In this document: piece by piece, positions 41,924 to 50,648 of the stretch
How the letters are laid out: each line of letters starts with the position of its first letter
Position numbering within the stretch: position 1 is the first letter of the stretch
NCBI RefSeq assembly: GCF_017356035.1
Contig: NZ_JAFIQX010000005.1
Location: 283,368-347,367, forward strand
Direction: 5' to 3'
Origin: Longitalea luteola
GTDB taxonomy: Bacteria; Bacteroidota; Bacteroidia; Chitinophagales; Chitinophagaceae
Length of the DNA: 64,000 bases
Notes under the pieces: generated by a model
The model's input: only the letters and a program-made list of their open reading frames with translations
Told to the model about the DNA's origin: nothing
Databases searched by the model: none
Program-made: the position numbers and the translations under genes

Positions 41924-42240
41924 CGCTGAACGCTTAACGCTGAACGCTAAACGCGGAACGCAAAACGCTAAAGGCTCAAGGCTAAATACAAAACGCAAAA
42001 CGCACATCAGCATATTAGCACATCAGCTAATTAGCTAATCTGCACATTTGTGCTGTTCATCATCAAATTATCAAATTATCACATCATCACATCAGCTAAT
42101 CAGCATATTAGCGCTGTTTTTCATTATCACATTATCAAATTATCACATCATCACATTAGCTAATTATCGTTAGCGCTGTATTTCATTAGCACATCAGCTA
42201 ATTAGCTAATCAGCACATTTGTGCTGTTTCATCATCACAT
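41924..42240. repeat. Compound repeat block: E-type, then tandem A units
   Basis: It first holds tandem (T)AACGCTGAACGC and AACGCAAAACGC words (41924-42002). Then four A-type units follow, each opening with CTGTTTTTCATTATCAC or a variant, at about 42053, 42114, 42176 and 42224. The last runs into the mutS stop region. No gene lies in the 316-bp gap. Confidence 0.8.
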
Positions 42241-44858
42241 CATTTCACGAGGTTCCTGATCTCATTCAACTTCAACAACGCTTCCACGGGCGTTAATCTA
42301 TTGATATCGATATCCTGTAACATTTTACGAATGCCTTCGAAGGTTTCGCTGTGGGCGTCAAAAATGGAGAGCTGTACTTTTGCAGTGTCGGGTTGTTTTA
42401 CCTGTTCGGCCAGTTTGCTCTTGGCGTTGGTAGCCGGCTGCTCCTCATGCTTTTTTTCGAGCAGTTTCAGGATCTCATTTGCCCGTTCAATGAGGGCAGG
42501 GGGCATACCCGCCATTTTCGCCACATGAATACCAAAGCTATGGGTGCTGCCACCGGGCGCCAGTTTACGCAGGAAAATGATCTTATTGCCTACTTCCTTA
42601 TTGGTGATATGATAGTTCTTTACCCGCACCAGTTTGTTTTCCAGTTCGTTCAACTCATGGTAGTGTGTGGCAAACAGGGTTTTGGGTGCGTGGGGCGATT
42701 GATGCAGGTATTCTGCAATACTCCAGGCAATGGAAATACCATCGTAGGTTGAAGTACCGCGGCCGATCTCATCGAGCAGGATCAAACTGCGGCTGGAAAT
42801 ATTATTGATAATGCTGGCGGTTTCATTCATTTCCACCATGAAGGTAGATTCGCCGCCGCTTAAATTATCGGAGGCGCCTACGCGGGTGAATATTTTATCA
42901 GTGAGCGGAATACGGGCTGAAGTAGCCGGTACGAAACTGCCCATATGCGCCATCAGGGTGATCAACGCTGTCTGCCGTAATATGGCGCTTTTACCGCTCA
43001 TGTTCGGTCCTGTTAGAATGATCACCTGTTGAGTGGCCGGATCGAGCAAAATGTCGTTGGCAATATAAGGTTCACCCACCGGTAAATTGCGTTCTATCAC
43101 CGGGTGGCGGCTCTCTTTCAGGTCGAGCACACCGTCTTCATGCAGCTCGGGTTTTTTATAATTAAAGTGAAGGGCATTATGTGCAAAACACAGCAGGCAA
43201 TCGAGCACGGCCATTACATGACCATTCACCTGCATCGGCGCAATGTAATCCTGCAATTCGAGCAACAGCTTTTCATAAATGTCGAGCTCAATAGCCAGGA
43301 TCTTTTCTTCAGCGCCTGTAATCTTTTCTTCGTATTCCTTCAGCTCTGTGGTAATATACCGTTCCGCATTGGTCAGCGTTTGTTTGCGCATCCATTCTGC
43401 GGGCACTTTACTTTTATGTGAATTGGTTACCTCAAGGTAATAACCGAACACGTTATTGAAACCGATCTTTAGCGAGGAAATGCCTGTCTTCTCCGATTCC
43501 TTTTGCTGCAGTTGCACCAGGTATTCCTTGCCATTGGTAGCAATATTGCGCAGCTCGTCGAGTTCGGCGTGAATGCCGTTTTGAATGGCGCCGCCTTTGG
43601 CCGCCATGGCCGGCGGGTTATCGATGATCTCTTTGGTGATCTTTTCTTCAATGTAGCGGCAGCCGTTCAATGAATCGGCCAGCCGTTTCAGGTATTCATT
43701 GTCGGTATTGCTGCAGATCTGTTTGATCTCTTCAATATGCCGTAGACCACGGGCAATTTGCAGCACCTCGCGCGGGTTGATCTTTTTTAACGGGATCTTG
43801 CTCACCAGCCGTTCAATATCGCCGCACTGTTTAATGTGCTGTGTCAATTTGGCCCGAAGATCAACTTCTTTTATAAAGAACTCAACCAGGTTCAGCCGTT
43901 CATTAATGCGGGTAGTATCTTTTAAGGGCAGCAAGATCCAGCGTTTCAGCAGGCGGGCACCCATGGGCGATACCGTATTATCGAGCACCTTGTGCAGGTT
44001 GTTGCCTTCGCCATTGCCGTTACTGATGAGCTCGAGGTTCCGAATGGTGAAGCGGTCCATCCACAGGTAATCGTCGCGATCTATGCGTTGGATACTCGTA
44101 ATATGCTGCAGGTTGGGGTGCTCGGTATCTTTCAGGTAGTGTAATACCGCGCCGGCGGCTACGATACCCCGGTGCAACTCTTCTACGCCAAATCCTTTCA
44201 GGGAATGGGTGTTGAAATGTTTGAGCAGACTTTCCGTAGCATACGGTTCGTCAAAGATCCAGCTTTCCATGGTATAGGTATAGAAGCGGGAACCAAACAC
44301 CTCTTTGAAATGCTTTTGGAAGCTGCGCTGAAAGATGACCTCAGCCGGCTTCAGGGTTTGCAGTAATTTATCGATGTATTCCGAATTGCCTTCGGCCACA
44401 AAAAATTCTCCGGTAGAAATATCCAGAAAGGCAATGCCGGCCTGTTCTTCAGTAAAATGAATGCCAGCCAGAAAATTATTGCTGTTATGTTCCAGCATTT
44501 TGTCATTGGTGGCTACCCCGGGCGTCACCAATTCCGTTACGCCGCGTTTCACTATGCCTTTGGCCGCTTTGGGATCTTCGAGCTGATCGCAAATGGCTAC
44601 GCGATAACCGGCCCGCACCAGTTTGTGCAGGTAGGTATCGAGCGAATGGTGGGGAAATCCGGCCAGTTCGCTGCTGAAAGCGGCGCCATTGTTTCTTTTC
44701 GTGAGGGTAATGCCCAGCACCTGCGAAGCAATGACGGCATCCTCGCCAAAAGTTTCATAAAAATCACCTACCCTGAACAACAGTACAGCATCGGGGTACC
44801 GTTGTTTAATGGCCCGGTGCTGTTGCATTAATGGAGTTTCTGTAGTGGCTTTTGACAT
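42240..44858 (-). CDS. mutS: DNA mismatch repair protein MutS
   Basis: 872 residues. The mismatch-binding Phe-x-Glu motif is GDFYETFGED near residue 33. Domains II-IV follow, and the C-terminal ABC ATPase has Walker A GPNMSGKSAILRQTALITL, LDEIGRGTSTYDG (Walker B) and HYHELNEL. I chose the ATG at 44858: the protein then starts MSKATTETPLMQQH as in the family, and a TAnnTTTG promoter sits 7 nt upstream. A longer frame to 44990 translates a B-type intergenic array and is not coding. Confidence 0.95.
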   Translation of the reverse strand: MSKATTETPLMQQHRAIKQRYPDAVLLFRVGDFYETFGEDAVIASQVLGITLTKRNNGAAFSSELAGFPHHSLDTYLHKLVRAGYRVAICDQLEDPKAAKGIVKRGVTELVTPGVATNDKMLEHNSNNFLAGIHFTEEQAGIAFLDISTGEFFVAEGNSEYIDKLLQTLKPAEVIFQRSFQKHFKEVFGSRFYTYTMESWIFDEPYATESLLKHFNTHSLKGFGVEELHRGIVAAGAVLHYLKDTEHPNLQHITSIQRIDRDDYLWMDRFTIRNLELISNGNGEGNNLHKVLDNTVSPMGARLLKRWILLPLKDTTRINERLNLVEFFIKEVDLRAKLTQHIKQCGDIERLVSKIPLKKINPREVLQIARGLRHIEEIKQICSNTDNEYLKRLADSLNGCRYIEEKITKEIIDNPPAMAAKGGAIQNGIHAELDELRNIATNGKEYLVQLQQKESEKTGISSLKIGFNNVFGYYLEVTNSHKSKVPAEWMRKQTLTNAERYITTELKEYEEKITGAEEKILAIELDIYEKLLLELQDYIAPMQVNGHVMAVLDCLLCFAHNALHFNYKKPELHEDGVLDLKESRHPVIERNLPVGEPYIANDILLDPATQQVIILTGPNMSGKSAILRQTALITLMAHMGSFVPATSARIPLTDKIFTRVGASDNLSGGESTFMVEMNETASIINNISSRSLILLDEIGRGTSTYDGISIAWSIAEYLHQSPHAPKTLFATHYHELNELENKLVRVKNYHITNKEVGNKIIFLRKLAPGGSTHSFGIHVAKMAGMPPALIERANEILKLLEKKHEEQPATNAKSKLAEQVKQPDTAKVQLSIFDAHSETFEGIRKMLQDIDINRLTPVEALLKLNEIRNLVK

Positions 44859-44864
44859 GGCAGG

Positions 44865-44872
44865 CAAATATA
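44865..44872 (-). promoter_or_regulatory. -7 element of mutS
   Basis: CAAATATA on the plus strand, TATATTTG on the minus strand, 6 nt before the mutS ATG. Confidence 0.55.
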
Positions 44873-44934
44873 AAAGGTTTGACAGGGGATAAAAAAGCAG
44901 GGATCGGGGATGTGGAGAAAATGGGAAGAAATAA

Positions 44935-45101
44935 GAATTTCTGATTTCTGATTTCTGATTTCTGATTTTGAGATTTTGAGATTTGCTCAAGGGCCATCTT
45001 TCCGATTAATTTAAAATCTCAAAATCCCAGAATCTCTAAATCCCGAAATCTCTAAATCTCTAAATCTCGAAATCCCAAAATCCCGCAATCTCGAAATCGT
45101 G
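44935..45101. repeat. Mirrored B-type array upstream of mutS and the SpoU gene
   Basis: Left: TTTCTGATTTCTGATTTC units, then GATTTTGAGATTTTGAGATT. Right: AAATCTCAAAATCCC, AATCTCTAAATCCCG and GAAATCTCTAAATC units. The loop is about 20 nt. It is placed between divergent genes. Confidence 0.8.
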
Positions 45102-45131
45102 GTGGGTCTGGTAAGAAAGGCCATTTTAAAG

Positions 45132-45139
45132 TAACTTTG
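45132..45139 (+). promoter_or_regulatory. -7 element of the SpoU methylase gene
   Basis: TAACTTTG, a perfect TAnnTTTG, 5 nt before the ATG. Confidence 0.55.
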
Positions 45140-45144
45140 CCCCC

Positions 45145-45687
45145 ATGCGCAAATTGAGCATGGACGAACTGAACCGCAAATCGGTTCATGAATTTAAGGA
45201 AGCCGAAAAAATGCCTGTAGTGGTGGTGCTGGATAATATCCGCAGTATGCACAATGTAGGCAGTGTATTTCGCACGGCGGATGCTTTTTTGTTGCGGGGC
45301 ATTTATTTGTGCGGTTATACGCCTCAACCCCCGCACCGCGATATTCATAAGACCGCCCTGGGCGCTACTGAAACGGTGGAATGGAAATATGCCGAAACAA
45401 CCGTGGAGGCTGTGCAAAAGCTCAAAGCAGATGGCTACCTGGTATATGCGATAGAACAGGTGGAAAAAAGCATTCCCTTACATCAGTTCGATATTAACCA
45501 ACAGGCAGCGGTGGCTGTTGTTTTTGGCAATGAAGTGACGGGGGTAGAGCAGGAAGTGATCAAATTATGCGACGGTTGCATTGAAATTCCGCAACTCGGC
45601 ATGAAACACTCATTGAACATTTCCGTGGCGGCGGGGATCGTGTTGTGGGAGCTGGTCAGAAGCAAATTAGCTAATGTGATGATTTGA
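45145..45687 (+). CDS. SpoU/TrmH-family RNA 2'-O-methyltransferase
   Basis: 180 residues, SPOUT fold with a trefoil knot. The motifs are NIRSMHNVGSVFRTADAF (motif 1), FGNEVTGV (motif 2) and IPQLGMKHSLNISVAAGIV (motif 3, the knot). The probable substrate is tRNA or rRNA ribose; the exact position is unknown. The stop codon lies inside an A-type array: the last residues ANVMI are encoded by its left arm, so the C-terminus may have been reshaped by the repeat. It precedes the UbiA gene. Confidence 0.9.
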   Translation: MRKLSMDELNRKSVHEFKEAEKMPVVVVLDNIRSMHNVGSVFRTADAFLLRGIYLCGYTPQPPHRDIHKTALGATETVEWKYAETTVEAVQKLKADGYLVYAIEQVEKSIPLHQFDINQQAAVAVVFGNEVTGVEQEVIKLCDGCIEIPQLGMKHSLNISVAAGIVLWELVRSKLANVMI

Positions 45688-45708
45688 TAATGTGATAATG
45701 TGATAATG
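45664..45708. repeat. A-type array overlapping the 3' end of the SpoU gene
   Basis: TTAGCTAATGTGATGATTTG, then ATAATGTGATAATGTGATAATGC; the first units supply the last five codons and the TGA stop. Confidence 0.75.
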
Positions 45709-45717
45709 CAGTTTCAG

Positions 45718-45760
45718 CATTGTCGACTGACGATTGTCGACTGACGATTGTCGATTGCGA
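45718..45760. repeat. F-type palindromic tandem (GTCGACTGACGATT)
   Basis: TGTCGACTGACGATTGTCGA followed by CTGACGATTGTCGATT, a short 15-bp tandem of the F-type words. Confidence 0.6.
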
Positions 45761-45811
45761 TGACGATTCCTGCCCAATAAAAAATATACATTCAATATTC
45801 GATAAACAACA

Positions 45812-46753
45812 ATGAGCACCGTCAAAAAATACCTGAGCCTGATAAAATTTTCGCACACCATTTTCGCCATGCCCTTTGCGATGATCGGATTTATGCTGGG
45901 CGTTTTTGCCCTGATGAACACGGGTATAGCCGAGGCCAGAAAATCGCTGGGTCAGCAAGGCGAGTTTGTTACCACTGTTTTCAGGTTCACCCCTAACTAT
46001 TCCCGGTTAGCGTTATTATTCATGCTGGTCATCCTTTGCATGATCTTCGCCCGCAGCGCCGCCATGGCCTTCAACCGTTATCTCGATCGCCACTTCGATG
46101 CGCAAAACCCGCGGACTGCCATCCGCGAAATTCCGGCCGGTATACTGAAAGCAAACAATGTATTGTGGTTTACTATTATCTGCAGTCTATTGTTTGTGGT
46201 ATGCACCTGGTTCATTAACCGCATTTGTTTCTTGTTATCACCCGTAGCATTGTTCGTGATCTTGTTTTACAGCTATACCAAACGCTTTACACCGCTTTGT
46301 CACCTCGTGCTGGGACTGGGTTTATCGCTGGCCCCCATTGGCGCCTATCTGGCGGTGACGGGCGCGTTTGCGTTGCTGCCGATCTTATTTTCATTGACAG
46401 TGATCTTCTGGGTAAGCGGCTTCGATATCATTTATGCCTTGCAGGACGAAGAGTTCGATAAATCAAAACAATTGTATTCCATCCCTGCCTGGCTGGGAAA
46501 GAAGAAAGGACTACGCGTGTCGGAGCTATTACATGTGTTAAGCGCTGCCTGCGTTATTGCTGCCGGTGTATATGGTCATTTTAACTGGATCTACTGGATC
46601 GGCGTGGCTGTTTTCGTAAGCATGCTGCTGTACCAGCATTCCATTGTAAAACCAACCGATCTGCGCCGGGTGAACCTGGCGTTTATGACAGCGAATGGAA
46701 TAGCCAGTGTGGTGTTTGCAATTTTTGTTATTACTGATCTGTTTGTAGGGTGA
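45812..46753 (+). CDS. UbiA-family prenyltransferase
   Basis: 313 residues with about eight membrane helices. The two Asp motifs that bind Mg-prenyl diphosphate are NRYLDRHFDAQNPRT and YALQDEEFDKSKQLYSIP. The N-terminal FSHTIFAMPFAMIGFMLG is typical of UbiA/MqnP proteins. It should prenylate an aromatic quinone precursor; menaquinone synthesis (MqnP-type, futalosine pathway) is more likely than ubiquinone in Bacteroidota, but this is inference. No other quinone gene is adjacent. Confidence 0.88.
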   Translation: MSTVKKYLSLIKFSHTIFAMPFAMIGFMLGVFALMNTGIAEARKSLGQQGEFVTTVFRFTPNYSRLALLFMLVILCMIFARSAAMAFNRYLDRHFDAQNPRTAIREIPAGILKANNVLWFTIICSLLFVVCTWFINRICFLLSPVALFVILFYSYTKRFTPLCHLVLGLGLSLAPIGAYLAVTGAFALLPILFSLTVIFWVSGFDIIYALQDEEFDKSKQLYSIPAWLGKKKGLRVSELLHVLSAACVIAAGVYGHFNWIYWIGVAVFVSMLLYQHSIVKPTDLRRVNLAFMTANGIASVVFAIFVITDLFVG

Positions 46754-46762
46754 TTACACTCA

Positions 46763-47080
46763 AAAGTTACAGGTTGCAAGGTCCAGGTTGCAGGGAAATT
46801 TAGTTACTGGTTACCGGTTCCCTGTCACCAGGCACAAATCAAAAGCATATTTATCAGGTACAGGTTACATGTTACAGGTTACAGGGTACAGGATACAGGG
46901 TGCAGGAAAATTCAGTTACCGGTTACCGGTTCCCTGTCACCGGGTACAAATCAAAAGCATATTAATTAGGTACAGGTTACATGTTACCGGTTACAAGGTA
47001 CAGGATACAAGTTACAGGATGCAGGGACTGGGAAGATATGCCGAGGAACCTGGAACCTGAAACCTGGAACTGCCAGTTAT
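46763..47080. repeat. C-type array with a 112-bp direct duplication
   Basis: ACAGGTTACAGG words fill 350 bp of gene-free DNA. Two tandem copies of about 112 bp (starting 46790 and 46902) share GTTACCGGTTCCCTGTCACC, CAAATCAAAAGCATAT and ACAGGTTACATGTTAC. The right end reads GGAACCTGGAACCTGAAACC, the mirrored word. Confidence 0.8.
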
Positions 47081-47104
47081 AAACAAAGAACTTTTAATTT
47101 TTGA

Positions 47105-47518
47105 ATGGCTCGCATTCTATCTATAGACTACGGAAAAAAACGCACCGGCCTGGCCGTTACCGATCCCCTGCAGATCATTGCAACCGGGTTGACAACGGTG
47201 GAGACGCCCAAACTGATCCCTTTCCTGAAGGACTATTTCCAGAAAGAAGCCGTGGAGCTGATCATTATGGGCGAGCCCAAGAACTGGGACGAAACGGATA
47301 CGCATGCCACACCGCTGGTGAAAAAAGCGGTGGAGCGGCTGAAAAAAGAATTTCCCACCATTCCCATTAAAATGGTCGACGAGCGATACACTTCCAAAAT
47401 GGCCTCCCAGGCAATGATCGATATGGGGCTGAAGAAAAAGCAACGGCAGAACAAGGCCCTGGTCGACGAAATTGCCGCCACCATCATGCTGCAGGAGTAT
47501 CTTCGGAGTATTAGCTGA
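47105..47518 (+). CDS. ruvX: RuvX / YqgF Holliday-junction resolvase-like nuclease
   Basis: 137 residues, standard length, RNase H-like fold. The acidic active site is visible in ILSIDYGKKRTGLAVTD (first Asp), VDERYTSKMA and LVDEIAATIMLQEYL (last Asp). It processes rRNA 5' ends or resolves junctions in other bacteria. It is followed by def after a C-type array. Confidence 0.93.
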   Translation: MARILSIDYGKKRTGLAVTDPLQIIATGLTTVETPKLIPFLKDYFQKEAVELIIMGEPKNWDETDTHATPLVKKAVERLKKEFPTIPIKMVDERYTSKMASQAMIDMGLKKKQRQNKALVDEIAATIMLQEYLRSIS

Positions 47519-47569
47519 TTATCAATGAATAGCAAGTAAATGGCCAATAACCCAGCGGTAAATGAGATA

Positions 47570-47735
47570 GTTGTTACAGGTTACAAGTTTCAAGTTACAG
47601 GGAAACCCGCACCCTGTAACAGCTAAAAAGGTAAGCCGCCGGTTGTAATGATTTATGAAAATGAGCCATATGTCCTGAAACCTGTAACAGGTAAACCGGC
47701 AACTGGTAACCGGTAACCGGCAACAGCCTTCAGCC
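47570..47735. repeat. Mirrored C-type array between ruvX and def
   Basis: Left: GTTACAGGTTACAAGTTTC and AAGTTACAGGG. Right: CCTGAAACCTGTAACAGG and CCGGCAACTGGTAACCGG. The loop is about 70 nt. Confidence 0.75.
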
Positions 47736-47751
47736 ACTCACTTTTTATAAG

Positions 47752-47759
47752 TAACTTTG
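47752..47759 (+). promoter_or_regulatory. -7 element of def
   Basis: TAACTTTG, a perfect TAnnTTTG, 32 nt before the def ATG. Confidence 0.5.
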
Positions 47760-47791
47760 CACCCAAATTTTATTCAAAAGGAACAGATACC

Positions 47792-48370
47792 ATGATTTTA
47801 CCGATCGTAGCATACGGGGCTGAAATTTTGAGGAGCAAGGGTAAGGAAATAACCCCCGACTATCCTAATTTGTCGAAACTGATCGCTGATATGTGGGAAA
47901 CCATGTATGCCAGCAGCGGGGTAGGACTGGCGGCACCGCAGATCAATAAGGACATCCGTTTGTTTGTCGTTGACAGTGCCCAGATCTTCGAGAACCAGGA
48001 GGAGGATGAAAAAGGGAAATATCCCGATGAGCCTGGCATTAAACAGGTATTTATAAATGCCCGGATCAAAGAGCTCAATGGAGAAGAGTGGGCCTATAAC
48101 GAAGGTTGTTTAAGCATTCCCAGGATCAGGGAAGACATCATGCGTAATGAAACGGTAACGCTCAGTTATGTAGATGAGAACTTCGTGCCGCACGAAAGAA
48201 CATTCAATGGCATTACTGCCCGGATCATTCTGCATGAATACGACCATATAGAAGGAAAATTGTTTATCGACTACCTGAAGCCTTTGAAAAAAAGAATGCT
48301 GCGCGGTAAACTGGATGATATTTCCAAAGGTAAAGTGCGGGCCGATTACAAAATGATCTTCCCTAAATAG
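47792..48370 (+). CDS. def: Peptide deformylase
   Basis: 192 residues. It removes the formyl group from nascent proteins. The three conserved boxes are GVGLAAPQINKD (motif 1), NEGCLSIP (motif 2, metal Cys) and HEYDHIEGKLF (motif 3, HExxH). It is slightly longer than E. coli Def because of an acidic loop ENQEEDEKGKYPDEP. Seven bp separate it from the next gene, so they are probably co-transcribed. Confidence 0.96.
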   Translation: MILPIVAYGAEILRSKGKEITPDYPNLSKLIADMWETMYASSGVGLAAPQINKDIRLFVVDSAQIFENQEEDEKGKYPDEPGIKQVFINARIKELNGEEWAYNEGCLSIPRIREDIMRNETVTLSYVDENFVPHERTFNGITARIILHEYDHIEGKLFIDYLKPLKKRMLRGKLDDISKGKVRADYKMIFPK

Positions 48371-48377
48371 TGCCGAT

Positions 48378-49319
48378 ATGTTACCAGCCTGCTGGCGCGT
48401 ACTGATCTTCTTACTGGTTTCATGTCCGCTGTATGCCCAGGACTCCCTGGTGCATTTTGAAAACAAAGCGGTAACCCTGAAAGAAGTAGTGGTGCGCAAT
48501 AACCTGAACGTACAGGCTTTCATCGAGCGCATCAAAAACGACACTACTTTTTACAAAGCGTTCCGTAACCTGAAAGTACTCGGTTATACATCGCTGAACG
48601 ATATCAGGATGCTGGGTAAAAAAGACCAGGTGACGGCTTCGCTCTACAGCCGTACCAGGCAGCATGTAAATAATGGCTGCCGCTATACCCAGGTACTGGA
48701 AGAAACCACCAGCGGCGATATCTACGACAAACATCATCAGTTCAACTATTATACAGCCGGCATGTATGCCGGTTTGTTCTTTGCTGCCGATACCATTTGT
48801 GGGGAAACGAATATTGTAAAAGAGGCAACGTTCAGCACACAGGGTAAAAGCGGACTGGCAAAACATAAAGAGCAACTGAAAATGTTGTTCTTCAACCCCG
48901 GTAAAAAGATCCCCGGCATTCCATTCATTGGCAACAAGGTGGCCTTGTTCGAAGAGGACGTTGCAGAGCGGTACGATTTCACCATTGATATGGAAGCCTT
49001 CAAAGGCGAAATGTGTTATGTGTTCACCTGCAAACCGAGGGCTGATCTGTCGGAAGGTGAAAAGGACAAGATCGTAGTGAACAATATGACCACCTGGTTC
49101 CGTATTGATACCTGGGAGATCGTGGCCCGCAACTACGACCTTAGCTACAATGCCGGCGTGTACGATTTTGACGTACGCATGGAAGTAGAGCTCACAAAAT
49201 TCGGCAATTACCTCGTGCCAAAGCTGCTTCGGTATAATGGCAACTGGGACGTGGTCATGAAAAAGAGGGAGCGTTCAATCTTTACAGCCACGCTCTTTGA
49301 TTTTGGCCTAAGTAAGTGA
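48378..49319 (+). CDS. Secreted protein of unknown function
   Basis: 313 residues. The N-terminal hydrophobic stretch (LIFLLVSCPLYAQ) is a likely signal peptide. The mature part opens with VTLKEVVVRNNLNVQAFIERIKNDTTFYKAFRNLK, a 'TLKEVVV' segment like the plug/carboxypeptidase-like start of Bacteroidota surface proteins. A long soluble domain of mostly beta character follows, without cysteines of note. I recognise no family. It overlaps nothing and lies 7 bp after def. Confidence 0.75.
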   Translation: MLPACWRVLIFLLVSCPLYAQDSLVHFENKAVTLKEVVVRNNLNVQAFIERIKNDTTFYKAFRNLKVLGYTSLNDIRMLGKKDQVTASLYSRTRQHVNNGCRYTQVLEETTSGDIYDKHHQFNYYTAGMYAGLFFAADTICGETNIVKEATFSTQGKSGLAKHKEQLKMLFFNPGKKIPGIPFIGNKVALFEEDVAERYDFTIDMEAFKGEMCYVFTCKPRADLSEGEKDKIVVNNMTTWFRIDTWEIVARNYDLSYNAGVYDFDVRMEVELTKFGNYLVPKLLRYNGNWDVVMKKRERSIFTATLFDFGLSK

Positions 49320-49325
49320 GACAGA

Positions 49326-49485
49326 AAATGTGATAATTTCATAATGTGATAATGTGATAATGAATCCAATTCAGGGAGGTTCGATAGCTCGCAGGCTTCC
49401 CCTAATTTCTAAATTATCTAATTATCTAATTATAGCATTATCGAATTATCACATTAGCAAATCAGCACATCAGCACATTAGCAAA
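49326..49485. repeat. Mirrored A-type array between convergent genes
   Basis: Left: ATGTGATAATTTCATAATGTG, then ATAATGTGATAATGAATCC. Right: ATTATCTAATTATCTAATTATAGC, then CGAATTATCACATTAGC and CAGCACATCAGCACATT. The loop is about 45 nt. Confidence 0.8.
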
Positions 49486-50580
49486 TTACGTTATTGACCG
49501 CGTCTTGGCATAGCCCCTCCACTTCTCGAACAACTGCTGCATATCTTCTGGCATTTCGCTGTTGAACACCACTTCTTTGCGGCTGCGGGGATGAATAAAT
49601 CCGATTGTCTTTGCGTGTAGGGCATGCCGTGGGCAAATGGCAAAACAGTTGTCGACAAACTGTTTGTATTTGCTGAAAACGGTCCCTTTTACAATTCTGT
49701 CGCCACCATATAATTCATCATTGAACAGGGGGTGGCCCAGGTGTTTCATATGTACGCGGATCTGGTGGGTGCGGCCAGTTTCCAGTTCACACTGGATAAT
49801 GGTCACATAGCCCAGGCGTTCGAGCACTTTATAGTGGGTAACCGCATCTTTGCCATAATCCCCATCGGGGTAGGCGTCGAAGATCTTGCGGAAGCGCTGG
49901 TGGCGGCCAATATGCGCCCGAACGGTGCCGCTGTCTTCGGCAACATCGCCCCAAACCATGGCCACATACTGGCGGTGAATGGTATGATCAAAGAATTCTT
50001 TGGCCAGGGAGGTCACCGCTTTTTCGGTTTTTGCCAGCACCATTAAACCGCTGGTATTTTTATCGATCCGGTGCACGAGTCCAAAACGGGGCAGGGTGTC
50101 GGCCGAAATATCGCTGTTCTGCTGCTGTAAATGCCAGGCAACGCCGTTGATGAGTGTACCGCGGGGGTTACCGCTGGCCGGGTGTACTACCAGTCCCACC
50201 GGCTTATTTACGATCAGGATGTCATCGTCTTCGAAAACAATATTCAACGGCATTTTTTCCGGGATGATCTCTTCGCCATGCATTTCCTTGTCGGAGTACA
50301 CGATGATCTCTTCGCCCGGCTTTATTTTGTGATTGGCCTGTACGGTTTTACCATTTACCGTAACCCGGCCGGTTTCAATGGATTGCTGCACTTTATTACG
50401 GGAAGCGCCCTCGATACGGGCTACCAGGAATTTATCGAGGCGCATGGGTTCCTGGCCCTTATCTACCACCAAACTGAATCGTTCATACAGTTCCTCTGCG
50501 CCTTCAGCGCCATCTGCGCTTTCTGCGCCTTCAAAATTTTCGTCCTGCTCATTAAAAGTGTTGGCATCCTTTATAGTCAT
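49486..50580 (-). CDS. RluA-family 23S rRNA pseudouridine synthase
   Basis: 364 residues. An acidic N-terminal stretch (NEQDENFEGAESADGAEGAEE, about residues 8-28, low complexity) precedes an S4 domain (LVVDKGQEPMRLDKFLVARI...VNGKTVQANHKIKPGEEI) and the catalytic domain. The catalytic Asp is in FGLVHRIDKNTSGLMVLAKT (the HRLD/HRID motif), with RTHQIRVHMKHLGHPLFND. RluD modifies helix 69 of 23S rRNA in E. coli; assignment to RluD versus RluC cannot be decided by eye. It is convergent with the upstream secreted protein. Confidence 0.92.
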   Translation of the reverse strand: MTIKDANTFNEQDENFEGAESADGAEGAEELYERFSLVVDKGQEPMRLDKFLVARIEGASRNKVQQSIETGRVTVNGKTVQANHKIKPGEEIIVYSDKEMHGEEIIPEKMPLNIVFEDDDILIVNKPVGLVVHPASGNPRGTLINGVAWHLQQQNSDISADTLPRFGLVHRIDKNTSGLMVLAKTEKAVTSLAKEFFDHTIHRQYVAMVWGDVAEDSGTVRAHIGRHQRFRKIFDAYPDGDYGKDAVTHYKVLERLGYVTIIQCELETGRTHQIRVHMKHLGHPLFNDELYGGDRIVKGTVFSKYKQFVDNCFAICPRHALHAKTIGFIHPRSRKEVVFNSEMPEDMQQLFEKWRGYAKTRSIT

Positions 50581-50648
50581 GTGGTATCACAGTTTCGACA
50601 AAGGTAACAAACGACGGGAGTTGTATAAAGTAGTACATTTGTTTCTAT

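Noticed and set aside
44859-44990. N-terminal extension of MutS
   Set aside because: It translates a B-type repeat and lies upstream of a good TAnnTTTG promoter.
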